DNA of 64,000 nt. It comes from Luidia sarsii. Taxonomy: Eukaryota > Echinodermata > Asteroidea > Paxillosida > Luidiidae. This document shows, in pieces, positions 31,569 to 44,700 of the stretch. The notes under the pieces are model-generated. The model worked only from the letters and a program-made list of their open reading frames with translations. It was not told the DNA's origin and ran no database searches. How positions within the stretch are numbered: position 1 is the stretch's first letter; every line of letters starts with the position of its first letter. The stretch covers positions 16,873,280 through 16,937,279 of the forward strand of contig OX465103.1 of NCBI GenBank assembly GCA_949987565.1, written 5' to 3'. The position numbers and the translations under genes are program-made.

Positions 31569-32855
31569 TCACTTGCTGACGCCCGGCCGTCGCCTGCAGC
31601 AAAGAGACGAGAGCTTGCTGGCGTAGAACAGCCTGATCCGCCGGTGCATGATGGCGTAGAGGAAGGGGTTCATGCCGGAGTTAGACAGGAGGAGGTTGGA
31701 CAGGTGGTTCCTGACCTCCACCAGCTGGTTTGTGCTTTGGCTGGCGGCGAGCAGGAAGACGGGGTAAGGCAGCGTGCAGAGGGCGAAGACGCCCAGGAGA
31801 ATGGCCAGGCGCACGGCCGGCTTGACGTAGCGGTTCTTCATCTTCTGGGCGCGGTTTATGCGCGAGGCCCCCCGGGAGGCGCTGAGACCGAGGCCGAAGA
31901 AAGACTTGTTCCGACCCGTCTGGCCGAGCGACGGGGCCCTGCCGGCAGGACCCTTTGAGGAGCAGACGCCGCTGGATCCCGGGTTGGGGGAGGTGGGGGT
32001 TGCCGGGGCGGAACCTCTGTCGGCCTCCACCGAGTAGATCTTGTTCTGGTGGACCTGGGTCGAGTGCTCGCTCCCCATGCTGGAGGGATCGGCCGCGCAG
32101 TCGCCGTCCTGGCCGGGGGGCTTCTTGGACGCCGCCCCCGGGCCCCGGACCCCTTTTCGGCGCAGTCGGCGCCGGAGCAGGAAGGCGAAGCGGCCGGTGG
32201 AGACGACCATGACGCCGAAGGGGATGGCGAAGAGGATGACGAAAATGACGAGGATGAAAAGCCCCGAGCGCCGGACCGGCGAGCGGCACTCGTAGCTGTA
32301 GTGGATGGATTCCTCGTCCTCCTCCAGCCCGACGATCCACAGGATGCTCTCGGTGGAGCTGATCAGGATGCCGACGGTCCAGGCCGCCGCGATCTGCAGC
32401 TTGACGTTCCGGGCCGACTGGATGCGGAGGTAGGCCGAGTATTCGCTGGAGACCAGCAGCCAGCGGTCCAGGCTGATGGCAGTGACCGTGTACATGGCGG
32501 CCGAGACGCCCACCACGGAGAAGAAGGCGGCCATGATGCAGACGGGCTTGCCCAGCGGCCAGTAGCCCAGGCCCGTGTGCATGGACGCAACCGGCAGCCC
32601 CGTGGCCCCCACCAGGAGGTCGCAGCACGACAGGCTGAGGATCAGCAGGTTGCTGGGCTTCTGGCGCAGCAGCACGTTCGAGCGGAAAGCCCATATCGTC
32701 CCGATGTTGCCCAGCAGCGTCACCACGGACAGAATCCCCAGGAGTACGCCCAGGAACACCGAGACACCGGTCACCGAAGCCGCGGTGGGCGCTAGCTCCG
32801 TCACGCCGGTCGCTGTAGAGAAAACCGACCCATTGAGGCCCGTTGCTTCCGTCAT
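31569..32855 (-). CDS. Intronless class A GPCR, orphan, amine-receptor-like (paralogue 2)
   Basis: 428 aa, one exon, ATG at 32855 (MTEATG). Sequon N8-G-S. TM1 about 32-56 with LLGN; TM2 with SCCDLLVGATGLPV; Cys106 and Cys190; D130-R-W instead of DRY; long Pro/Gly/Ser-rich ICL3 (about 227-340) with the shared KSFFGLG (318-324); TM6 AILLGVFALCTLPYPVF; TM7 N396-P-F-L-Y; Cys419-Cys420 near the C-terminus could be palmitoylated. TM segments are nearly the same as in paralogue 1, while the N-terminus and most of ICL3 differ. That fits an old tandem duplication under constraint. Ligand unknown. Confidence 0.92.
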   Translation of the reverse strand: MTEATGLNGSVFSTATGVTELAPTAASVTGVSVFLGVLLGILSVVTLLGNIGTIWAFRSNVLLRQKPSNLLILSLSCCDLLVGATGLPVASMHTGLGYWPLGKPVCIMAAFFSVVGVSAAMYTVTAISLDRWLLVSSEYSAYLRIQSARNVKLQIAAAWTVGILISSTESILWIVGLEEDEESIHYSYECRSPVRRSGLFILVIFVILFAIPFGVMVVSTGRFAFLLRRRLRRKGVRGPGAASKKPPGQDGDCAADPSSMGSEHSTQVHQNKIYSVEADRGSAPATPTSPNPGSSGVCSSKGPAGRAPSLGQTGRNKSFFGLGLSASRGASRINRAQKMKNRYVKPAVRLAILLGVFALCTLPYPVFLLAASQSTNQLVEVRNHLSNLLLSNSGMNPFLYAIMHRRIRLFYASKLSSLCCRRRPGVSK

Positions 32856-33979
32856 GGCAGTCGTGAACTTTGTTTGGGTCGACGGTAAGTCTGTTGAACA
32901 GCAGTCGTCAGTCCCGTATGAGAATATTATAATGCTGTAGAGGCCTTCCGCATAAATACAGTCTTTTCAAAAGATTCCCAAATAATACTGTGCAGTGGGT
33001 AAAATCAGAACTGCACCCTTTTGTGGAGGTGCACTGGGTCAGAACGTGTCAAAGGTCTCCCGAGCTAGATCAGATTCGGTACCACACATTTCCTGCAAGT
33101 TGCGCATGACTGTACCGGAGCCCTGAGTGCAGTGTGTAGACAATGGCCTTGTATATATACAAAGTATGTTAGTTGTATTGTACACCAAGTCACTGCATGT
33201 ATGTCAACAAGAATTGGGCAGGCATTTTTTTCCGGTTCCTTCCGCTCTGATATCCCGATTACGTTCAAGATAGGAAGTTAGATTTGAGCTGTCTCATTTC
33301 TATACGATAGTACAGCAGGAAGTCTAGTCTTATTGCAGTGAGGTGATGTAGATTTCATGCAGATGTTCTGTTCACTGAAATCACCCGGGCACAGATCTTA
33401 AGCGCGCTCATCACAATGCATGTGATGTACGGCTTTCAATCTAGGGCCGAGGCTCAGTATGATTATACGTACAGCCAGACGCCTAGTTTTAAACTTTTGA
33501 ACGACGGTCTACAGCAACGAAATTGTATGACATAATTATAATGTCGTTACCACACAAGTTCCAAATCAATGCCCCGACCACTTTGCAAGTTTTGTCAAAG
33601 CGAAGTTGACAACATTTTCAGATAAAAAAATATATATATCATTCGTTTCTGCTTCAGTCAGTCGACAGCCGATTTCCAATTTCAGCCAAGTATTTTTCTC
33701 AATAGTTAATTGTTGTTTGTTTAGGCCTCTTGGAGAAACTTTTTTCACTTCGAGGATAATGATCGAAATGAAATCTTACAGTTTGGTATCGCTGAAAAAT
33801 CCTCCAGCTGAAAGATCGAACTACCCTGAGTGGACGACATTAATGACAAGCTAGGTAGACCCTACTGTTCATTAGACTGATCATCACTGCATGTGGTGTC
33901 CTATAATAGTCGACGGCAAAATGTTGCCCGCAAGAATTACATTAAGAATTTAACTTGACATATTATGGGCAATTCCACG

Positions 33980-35698
33980 GTAAAGGAATTACAATTCAGA
34001 GCAATTTTGCTCATTATTTTCTATAGAATGGATGAAATTTACTATCTACATAATTATGTATGAATACTCTAATAATTATGTTCTGGAGTTACACCAGCTA
34101 CCATACAGAACCACAATTATTTTATGAAATATTGTGGACATGGAAAATGCTAGCAGGTGTGGTACTTGGGTAACGGAATTACGTCAGAAAATGGACCTCT
34201 TGTTTTACCTTCAACTTTCAAATGGATTCCTCTGAAATTTAGAATATAATTTGTACTGGAATTTCATTACCTGTTTCATTGACTTTATCTAGGTATTGTT
34301 TTTTTCTAATGTAAGATACTAGTTACTCCACAATCAACAGTGTTTAAAAAAAATGCAGCAGTAACGGAATTACGAAAATGGTAACGGAATTACGCCTTCT
34401 GAAATGTATATGAAAATATACCAGTTTTTGAACACCAGATTAGCTGAAATGCATCCAATGTTATTTAAATGTGTAAACACTAATTACAACCAAAATTCAA
34501 GATAGTCATTCTAAATTACATATATATAATTATACGTGGTAACGGAAGGCTGCTTGGTCACGTAACTACAAACATTCCAAATTACAGTATCCATCCAGTT
34601 GAAATCTATGACACTGAAGCATTTGATACATGTAACAATACAAAAAGCACCGTTTTTTTCAATATATTCAATATATTCAATATATTTTTTCAATATATTT
34701 TCCCCCTCTTCTCACTAATCCCTACCCTACTCCTTGCCCTTCCCTTTGATCTCACCCTACCAGCTTTACTCTTTGTCCTTTGTTTCTCATCCGTGTCCTA
34801 TTCACTCTCTTCCCCCTTCCTTCGTGTACGTGTATCTGTGTTGTCCTTGTCACTCTGCCTTTGAAAAAGGTCCTGCTAGGATCGAAACGTCAGGCCAACT
34901 AAATTTGAAGATTTGAATTTTGGTAATTTTAGTTAGTAAGCAGTTTGCAACATTTTTGTACATCACTTTTTTCAATATAATGTAAAAACATGTGCACTTT
35001 GGTTACAAAAATGTGAACTTAAGGTATAGTATAAAGGAATAGAGACGAGTACTACTATCCAACATACAGTATACTGGTACGTGGGAAAACGTCATAACAG
35101 GTTTTTCCCCCTTTTTTTTCCTGATAGAACTTTGCATGTCAGGGATACCACAGTGTTTTGGTTGAAGTATCATGTATAATTATACACAATGTGCATTTGC
35201 TCATGCATTATTCATACATTGTATACTGTACAATCTACACATGTACAAAGTACATGTAGATAATTAAATGTCCAAGTTCATCCTAAACTTCACTATTAGT
35301 ATTAACCAAGCATTGAATGTAACACTACGTGTAAGTAGAAAGCACTACGAAAGCTAACAGCTAGCAAAAAAGTTCTATCTTTGAACTTAACTAAGTCACA
35401 GTATACTGGCAAGTTACATTCCTGTCATCCAACATAATTATCCACCTTAAGGCTGACATTCTCAAATTGTGACTTCCGGGCTTCACAAGAGAGAACATAT
35501 GTAATTCTGTTACCAGTGAGGGTAATTCCATTACCAGAGAAATTCCGTTACCAGAGTTTTCATAGAAAAGGGTTACAATAATTATTTTGGTGTTTAGGGT
35601 TTTAAGGAAACAAAATTTGAAGGCAGAGAATTTACAATTACAAAATAATTCAGCAAGTTTTTGTTAAAACTTCTGTCCAATTTTGGTAACGGAATTAC
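33980..35698. repeat. Dispersed GTAACGGAATTAC motif cluster
   Basis: Exact copies at 34170, 34361, 34381 and 35686, near matches at 33980 and 34539, and three reverse-complement variants between 35500 and 35560. The motif is nearly palindromic. I see no element boundaries. Confidence 0.6.
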
Positions 35699-36842
35699 AC
35701 AGAAATTGGTGCAAATTTCGTCATAATTTATTGATCCCGCAAATACTAAATCCAGGTGTAGTAACTGATTTACAAAATAAGATTGTCATCCATTTACCTG
35801 CATAACTACAAATAAAACATAGGAATAAGTTCAGGGATAAGTGATTTATTGATTTTTAATTTAATTGGGCCATGTTTTCAATTCTCATGCCTTAAAAATC
35901 CCCGAAGTTCCAACACAGATTTCAGAAAAACTATTCAGGTTACACACAAACGGTTTTCTATTCACTAAAGTATAGGATGCAGAGTCAAATATTTTAAGTG
36001 CAAGCCGTGTTTGCGAGAAGGGCGAATGATTTAGGGGCATGCGGAGGGATTCGTGGGATATGATCGTCGGCGTGTAGTTACGGTGTCTATAGTATCAAAT
36101 AACCCAATGATTGCGCTATTTCTAATTGTTTTAGGCTAGCTATTACATTATTTTTTTCTTCTCAAGTGACTTCTTTGTGCGGAATGTCAACGGATGCCGG
36201 AGAAGACACGAGTTTTTTTTCTGAGTGCAAACCATTGTTTAAAACCTCAAAAAATCCCAGGAGATGCTCGCGTTCGAAACAATTTAAGTTAATCTTCCGG
36301 AAAATTGTAGGTGCAGTAACTTACTCTTATCGAGGGAATAACTATAATCAATATTATTGAATGTGACCTAATCACGTTTTATCATTGAGTTCCTGGTGTT
36401 TTATTATCTTAAAGTTTAAATGGAATTGTGCGGCCGTCGTACTGGACGCCCTTTGTCGTATCTAGCGCCGGTCTCTCCACAGTACATTTCCAATTACTTT
36501 TAGACGCTGTCCTCCAGATTAAACATGGCTGTGCCACGTGCTTTTTATGCCAGCGCATTATGCACGTATTCTGCTGCATGTGCAAACTACCTTCGACGAA
36601 AAGCACGCGGCTTGTTTCAGTTCTGGTAGGTAAAACAAACCATTTACGTCTTTTCCTGTTCGATCCAACGCCTAATTTAGGCTCGTCAATTTCTATAATC
36701 GACATAGTTTATTCATAGACTATTTGACTGTCATTTAAGGCTGGTGTTTCGTGGCAATCTGATGTGAAAAAAATGTGAAATTATCCCAACTGACCGTGGC
36801 CCGGGTCAATTTGTTATATTTTAACGAAATCAGGGCAAGCAA

Positions 36843-36897
36843 TGTCTAACATTAACACTAACACTAACACTAACACTAACACTAACAGTAACACTAG
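36843..36897. repeat. (ACACTA)n short tandem repeat
   Basis: Six to nine units of AACACT with a few changes; resembles but does not equal a telomere repeat. Confidence 0.85.
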
Positions 36898-37525
36898 TAA
36901 TAGTAACAGGACGTAGTCCGACGCAGGCGTCTTTCTTCATTTATCTTGTTTATCAGGATGCAGCTTCACCCGATTAAATAACTCATTTGCCCTGTTCATT
37001 GCTGCTTGGATGTTTTTAAAAGTTTTAGGAATGTATTTGACATCCCTTTATTCACTTTCAGACATTTTAATTATACTCTGGAAAACAGTGGAATTCACTC
37101 AACTCGGTCACTCATGTTTTACACAATTAATTACACTTACAGTTACAGTAGGCTCCCCTACTAAACATCTAATTAATGCTAGTTTTACTAGCCTATACCA
37201 ACTGAAATGGCCCCGATTCTAGGGCTTGCTCCTTTTTTAAAAGTGAACAATGATACTGCATTACTAGAGTTTACACAGGGTCTGCCCTGCCCTAGTTCAG
37301 TAGCTGTGGTAACCGTATCCTTCATCCTCCTGAAGGTCACAGACCTGCTGAGCGAATACGGACAGCTATGTAAAACAATCTGGAGAACTTTGTGTTTTTA
37401 CCATATTTGAAACACTACTGTCCCGATCGCCCCCTTCTTCCCCCCTTTTGGAAATCGCCACATTCTAAGGACGTGGGTGTGATCTCAAATCATCCGTGTT
37501 TAAAATATTTTCAAAATTTAGTGGG

Positions 37526-38021
37526 TCTGATGTTTCAATCCTAGTAGGACCTTTCTCAAAGGCAGCTCTAGTGTAAAATATTTTTCTGGAAAACAGGCAG
37601 GAACTCACCAAAATACTGTAGGTGTGCTGTACATGTACAGTACATGTACATGTACGTGTACATGTGTACATGTACACGTGTACAGTACACGTACTGTACG
37701 TGTACATGTACATGTACACTACGTCCATGCACACGCTATAATATGCTAGCAGTAGCAGTACACGAGGCCGATGCATTGAAGGTGGTGTGGTCACTGCCGT
37801 GCTTAGTTAACTTCTTTTTGGGGGATCAGCAAGATATACATGGAAAAGAAGTTTTAATTTTTGGGGGAACTTTTTTTGGAATTTTTGCTAATTATTTCCT
37901 AAAAGTGATATACAAAAATGTTGCAAACTGCTTACAGACTAAAATTAACAAAATGCAAATCTCAAAATTTAGTGGGCCTGACGTTTCGATCCTACTAGCA
38001 GGACCTTTCTCAAAGGCAGAG
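37526..38021 (-). mobile_element. Two directly repeated half-copies of the GAAACGTC hairpin family
   Basis: The same block in reverse orientation occurs at 37526-37569 and 37972-38021 (GCCTGACGTTTCGATCCTA, then AGGACCTTTCTCAAAGGCA). Each is preceded by TCAAAATTTAGTGGG, and the second also by GTTGCAAACTGCTTACAGAC. The flanking module recurs at 34.89-34.96 kb. Confidence 0.7.
37625..37735. repeat. GTACATGTAC palindromic tract
   Basis: Overlapping TGTACATGTACA and ACGTGTAC units. Similar tracts lie at 53220-53420 and 62470-62590. Confidence 0.8.
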
Positions 38022-38269
38022 TGACCTAATTATTTCCTGATAAATCTGATGATACTATCAGTATCTTATGTACAGTACACATTTATTTCATTCAATAGCA
38101 ATAACTGTCCCTTGTTGACTCTTAGAATAATCGGTAATCGGCATGTTAAAATTTTGTTTTTGCCAGCGACCGCAATCACCTTCAATCCATCTGCGCGCGC
38201 TGTGTACAGAATATAGCGTACAATATAATATAATGTACAATCGGCCTTTAAAAAAAAAATATGGGGTCG

Positions 38270-38645
38270 GGCGATAGTAGGGTCCAAGCTTTTCAGCAGG
38301 AAATCACCTTCCGTTATTAATGTTTTTCGAAAACCCCGACCGAAATCCCCAGATTTTAACCCCAAAACACCTGTGAAATCGTTCCATGCGCCCACTTCTG
38401 GATTAAGTGAGAATCACAGATTTATTTCCCCTTAGTTGATTGAGAAGATGTCTCTCCTGTCCGAAGTGCCAAAATGGGGCAGCCATCTTTGTTTTTAAAC
38501 TGTAATGGTTTATGCAAATCAATGACCTTCTGACAGGTCCGGTGTGCAGTGGGTCTGTGTCAGTGTGTGTACATGCATGCACGTGTGGAGCCCCACGAAT
38601 GTTTCCTGCACAGCGCAAAGCAACGTCCGGACATCACACCGCAAT
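38270..38645. mobile_element. Single-arm copy of the foldback repeat family
   Basis: Shares, in order, the blocks CGAAATCCCCAGAT, AAACACC(T)GTGAAA, CAGTGAGAATCA-like sequence, CTTCTGACAGGTCCGG, GTTTCCTG and CAGCGCAAAGCAACGTCCGG with the copies at 49.28-50.16 and 50.19-50.54 kb. Its end lies about 100 bp before the acceptor of the first exon of the upstream CNBP-like gene. Confidence 0.7.
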
Positions 38646-38783
38646 ACAGCGGGGAAATTTGTCCTTTCCTTTTCTACTGGTCATTTGAGAACAGCCACAG
38701 TAAAACTTCTGTTTCTGTCTTTGTCCTGTTTTTCCTAATGCAGATTTCATCAATACAAAACAGAGAAACCCAGTATCATCAGA

Positions 38784-41700
38784 ATGGATCGCCGTAAGTT
38801 CATTTTCTTGTTTGGCCATTTTCAGGAGTTATTCTAATCTTTGTTCTCCCATACTGTCAACTTCATTGTTCACATTTTTCACAAAGTCTCTAGAAGGGTT
38901 TTCTATTCTGCCGTGTTAAATGGCATATTTGATCTGTTTGAGATGTCTTGAATTGTGATACATTAAATGCAGCAAAGAAGCAATTAAAGACCACATGTTA
39001 GGATCAGAATCGAATCTCACCCATCCCGAGAGGTTGTTTCCACGTAATTCAATATTATTCCCTTCGTCATTAAATTGATATAGAAAGAAGAGATTACAGG
39101 CTTCAATTTAAGAGTAAAATCGACAGATTTGGACGATGTTGACAGGGTGTGCTCGGCGGTCGGAAAACGCGAGTTTGACTTTTTTTTCTCCGCCGTTTTT
39201 GCTCGATCTACCGTGGCGCCGCGCGCACAGAGCAATTTTGCAAAAATAATATATTATTTACAACTTCCGGTATCTCAACAAATAAATGACAAATCCTTCT
39301 AAAAATTTCTACAATTCTAGTAAATACATTCTTATGCGGAGTGCGTACTTCGGTTGACCGCAAAACTCGAAACATCGCTGGTACAAATGTAATAAACATT
39401 AGTTTATTGTTAGAACACAACTGTAAGGCCAGGTGGAAGTCTACTAATCATTGTGCACATGCTGAGTGCACACTGGATCGGACAGCGGTCTCACACCATG
39501 ATAAACATCAGCCTCAACGTAAACGTATGCGTGCGTAAATCACGGGGACGTGAGCAGATTTGTTCGGCAAATGCCTTAAATTTCTGACACAAAACGTTTG
39601 TATTTTCCACTCATGTGAAGAAAAAAAACCAGGGGATTAAAATTTCACGGTTTTTGAAAATTCAAAACCGAAAAAAACGTCTCCAAGGCAAAACAAAAAA
39701 AACGGGAAAACCCTAGTTCTGACGGTTCGGGAATGACAAACGGCAACTGCATAGTGGTCGGAAGATTTTGTGCACAAAATATTGGGAACCAAGGAGGATG
39801 TTCCTCCTCGGATCTCCTGTCTTTCCACGTCAGGTTAAATATTCGTCATAATTATTGTTTTCATCATAATTATTTTATTTCAACAAGGTTGTATGATTAT
39901 AATTCCAGATAACTATCTTGGGACATTCATACAATCAAATTCTGCAATCAAATAATTATTTGCATTCGATCAAATATTTGATTATTCGGCACCCCTAAAT
40001 GGACCATCTCTGCGTTATGCAATAGGCAATGGATCACGTGTTTCTACATGTACATTTCAAAAGTTCATGTACACGGCCTGTGTTTTATCATACACACCCT
40101 GTTCCACCAATCCTGCCTAAAAGCCTGGTTGCAATCAGATAGTCTCCTGACAACAGACAGTTCATACTATTTGCCCCAAACAGTATGTCAACCCACTGCC
40201 TGTCCTTTTCAAAGCTGCGCACACTCCCATAAGACCAAATCCAAAAGTGTCTTGTGTTGTTGACTGTTCTTGACAATTTGTTTTTGCCATTCTATCACAG
40301 CAAGAGGTGGTGGATCAAGCTCCTGCTATAGCTGTGGCGGATCAGGGCATTTTGCCCGGGAATGCCCTGACGGTGGTGGTGGTGGTGGTGGTGGCCGTGG
40401 TATGTATTGGATTCAATCAATGTGTTTCCTTATGTGTGGCATGATCTAGGAGGAGTCTCTGTTAGTAGACCTCTGTAGTCAGGTGGTAGTGTGTCGGTTC
40501 ACCTCTGAGTTCTTTGCAGTTATCTGTGCTCTTAATTTGAGTTGATTTATTACAGGTTGGTTCGTTTGTTCGGTTTGTATTCTTGATTTATATTTTGTTG
40601 TACACAATTCTACTTAGGGCAAAATGTTGAAATAGCTTTGTCATTGACAGAAGCAGGCGCTGAATCACTGATGTTTTTCTTTTTTGCGAAAGGAGCAATC
40701 CCATGTGAAAGTTAATTGTTGAATTGCATTCTTTGAGAGACTTACATGGGTCAATGCCATATTCAAGTCTGGTAGTGTGAATACATGTAGATCAGGCAGC
40801 TATTTCTTTTACGGGTCCAATCCGGAGATGAGACCATACTGGTTCCAAGCTCTTGTACAACTCTACATGCTCTTGGCAGTGTTTCCTTTCCCCTTGGTCA
40901 GTTTGAATCCTTTTACCGAATGTCCACTTTTGTGTTAACTTCAAAATACTGGATGGATAACGCTTTAAAAGGCTAACTGGTATTAAAACAAAAGTGACAC
41001 GTGAACTTTTGCAGTTACAGCTACTTTGTCAGACGCTTGTGTAATAGACATGATGCCCAACCTAAACCCATGATTACAGGGGATCAGAAGTGCTACAAGT
41101 GCGGCAACCTGGGCCACATCTCCAGGAATTGCTCCATCAATACTAGCAACAGCTTTGGTGGCGGCATGGGGGGCGGCACCACATGCTACTCCTGCGGGAG
41201 GACTGGCCACATATCCCGGGACTGCCCCAAGGGCGGCGGAGGTGGCGGCGGCGGCGGCGGCGGCAACTGCTTCTCCTGTGGACAGCGGGGCCACATGTCC
41301 AAGACCTGCCCCAGCGGGTCGGGCAACCTCTGCTACAGCTGCGGGGAGCCTGGCCACATCCGTAACGATTGCCCGAACCTTGCAAGCAGGCCAGGTATGC
41401 TGTGTGGCGTGTCTCTCTTGTTTCCCCACTTCCCTCATCCAACTGATTCAACCAATTTCAATGAGCTGCTTAAGCATGAAAAGTCTTCCTTGTGTAAGCA
41501 GGATTACAGATTGAATTGTTGAGTGAGGTTACACATGTAGTTGCTCCCTGAAAATCTTTTTTTCCGGAATTGTTGTTATTGGCCGGATAAATCATTTGAT
41601 CATTGGCCAGTTAAATCAGTGGCGTTGGAGAGACAAAAAGGGACGAGTTTTGCAAGATTAAAAACTTTTTCTGTTGTTTTAGTGGCACCTCTCTCAGTCA

Positions 41701-44700
41701 ATAGGTGTAAGATCTTTGATCTTAAGCCGTGTTCCCACGGGACTTTTTCTTCCGCGGCCATGCGGTAACTTACCGCGGACATTTCTGAATGCTAGTCTAC
41801 CGCGCGTTCCCACATGGACTTTTTTTTACGCCAACGGAATGTTTATTCTCCGTGTAGCGAGGAGAATGTCCGATTATTGATGGTGCTGTGTATAGTAACC
41901 TTTGCCCTAGGAGGGATACGACGTACTTTTCACGCTGAAATCGTAACGTTTCAGTCAGCTACCGACGTGTACTTGTACTGACTAGTACTACTGCCACTGG
42001 ATATGACAGGCCACGTGAATATTGTTGGGTTTCTTCGAGTGCGACTATGAGTGGTAGCACGGTGTCCGGGTTTTAGCTGACTGATGATCTGCCAGCTCTC
42101 CTCTTTAACCCTTTGAGTACCACATTGTTTATTCGGTACGTACAGACCGTTACTGAATTGTTTTGAGCCCAACGCAGCTTGAAATTGCACTCTTATTCAA
42201 CGTCATTTTTCTAAAATGTGCATGTATTTTATTCAGTAGAACAAGGGCTTTCTTCTGGTTTCAACTTCAAATTGAATCCCCTTACATCAAGCAATTTACA
42301 GCCCCATTATTGTAAGTCTTCAGAAAAGATTCTTTTTTCAAAATGTTTCTGGACAAGTTGCTATTTTCAAACCCCTTTTTCATGATATTTTTTGTTTGAA
42401 TACAAACGGTTTCAGTGAGAACTTTTTCGTTCATGATCTAATCTTTAATTTGATACCAAGACCAAGTAATTCCAATGAGAAATAGGTGACATTTTTCAGA
42501 AAGATCTTGAGTAAGTTCCTTGAACAATTCCGCCACAAACATGAATTGCGGCTTTGCCGTGGAGACTTCCGCCAAGAGCGTGCACTCACAGGCATCGCGA
42601 CCGTGTGCTACGGCGATCACACAGCTTGTACCTCTGACCGCTCACGCTGCACGGTCTCACACCGACTGAACCCATTCTCATTGTCAAACGTACCCGAAAG
42701 CCAATGATTTCGGGGATATTTCTTCTAAAACCTTTTTCGAATACATGGAACCATTCTCAGAAACAATATATATAAGAAATCCACACGGTAGTCAAGTATA
42801 ATAGGTCGTTCATGGCAGCGGAATCGGAGCAAAACGTTGACGAATTTTGACAAAGTTTACGCTGCCGTTACTCTGAAAATGTCAATGTTGACCCCCATTA
42901 ACCTTTGCACCATTGTAAAGCTTACATAAAGAGCTTTCCAACTGTATCAGTATGATCAACAGAGGGCGCTCACATAATTATTTATCCGCCAGAGAAAATG
43001 TGTGTACTGCGCTCGTTGAGTAAACTCGACAATGGTATGGAGAGCATACGTTACGCGTTGTCGAGTAAACTCCACATTGGTACACAAAGTGTTAATTTTT
43101 CTTCAGTATTTTCACTGGGACCAGAGCCAGTTAAAAGCCTGACAAAATCAATCCGACCTGACATATTTCACCGATTTCAAGGAGCTTGAAGACGAGAAGT
43201 ACAGTACTTATAAGTACACAGCGTACAATTACAAATGAATGATTGAATGATGTACTGTACTGGCATGTTGGCGTCATGGAACCACACCACCACTTTCGCG
43301 CTCCCGCTAGCCATTTGTGTGCAGTGGTGACGTAACACAGGAAGCTGCTCTGTTTATATCGTGTTTTACAGTGTGGTCGCGATAGTTTTACATCACAGGA
43401 TTGTTCCCACTGGACTTTTTAGCGGCCCTGTTAAGTTACCGTGGCTGAGCGGAAGTCTTCCGCGATTCCTCTCACCCTGTTAGTTTTACATCACGGTAGC
43501 AGTAACTTGACAGGGACGTCAGTTTACCGAGCATCCCCTCTGGACTTAATTTTGTCATTCTTCCGCTCAGCCTCGGTAGTTTGACAAACGGCTTAAGATA
43601 CAGTAAAGATACAGAAGAGATAAAGATACAGAACGCGGCTTAAGATACAGTAAACACTCCAAAACACTCCACTGGAAAACTTATGTTATCTAATTTTCAC
43701 TGAAAAATATTCTTTGCTTCCTTCTCCTTTAGGCGGTGGTGGTGGTGGTGGTGGTTCTGATGTGTGTTACAACTGTAACAAGAAGGGCCACTTTGCTCGT
43801 GAGTGCCCCGCTGGTCCTTCTTCCGGAAGAACAGGTTTGTTTCAATTCCTGAACTTTTATTTAAAAGATTTATTTGGAATAGAAAATGGGTTGTTCTTTA
43901 GCAACACCTGATAGGTTCACCTGAGGGTAATCTGAGGGTTGTGAATTTGGTGGTGGGGGGGGAATGAAAATGCCTAGTGCCCTGGTGTCAATAGATTGCC
44001 AGTTTCTAATTAGTCCCAAACAACGTTTGCCCTCTTTTAGGACTTTGTAAGATTGGAACTTTCTGAGATTAGATTTAGAGAACAGTTAAGGCCTCTGCAT
44101 TTATGCTCACTCATCCTGCTATGCTATGCTATGCTCATGATACACAAATTCTTTCTAGCTTCAAGAGCCAACAGACAGTCACTCTAATTTTCCGCAATAT
44201 TCCACAAATATGCCAAATGATGTTAGCACAAACTCAGTGGCTTTGGAGCAGTGAGTATGCAGTGGCCTTGTCACCAGGAAATGCGCCTTCCTGAATTTGT
44301 CACAGATCAGGGAGCACACTGTGACCTCTGATTTACCACTCATTTACTTCCGAACTTCCCCCAAAGTAAAGAATTATTTATCCAACATTTAATTTCAACA
44401 CCTGGTCCCTCCCCCGAATAAGCAATACATGACCATTTGTGTTGTTTGGTTTCTTCTTCAGATAGCAAGTGTTACCGGTGTAATGAGGCTGGCCATTTTG
44501 CTCGGGATTGTCCCAATGGGTTCGATACCAAGTGCTACCGGTAAGTTTTTGCTGGATATTATCTACCTATGCTGACCCCAGGTCTTTGCCATTGTCCTTG
44601 TGCCTCTGGTCATGGCCCACATGTACATGTACCTGACCATACGCTGTGTCCCTGGTTGTTGACTATGTGCCTCTTGCCAATGTCCTGGTGTTATTGCATT

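Larger units (their letters stand above)
32856..38743. other. AT-rich intergenic region
   Basis: No coding region supported. It contains the GTAACGGAATTAC cluster (33.98-35.70 kb), short AATATATTC repeats near 34660-34700, an (ACACTA)n tract, GTACATGTAC-rich DNA, several hairpin-repeat copies and a foldback-repeat copy that ends close to the first zinc-knuckle exon. Confidence 0.6.

Noticed and set aside
32049..32795. 248-aa open frame antisense to GPCR paralogue 2
   Set aside because: Same reason: antisense of a GC-rich receptor exon, Asp/Gly/Arg-rich and without recognisable domain.
36428..36718. 96-aa plus-strand frame with many cysteines
   Set aside because: No known motif spacing, no splice context, AT-rich intergenic setting; chance open frame more likely.
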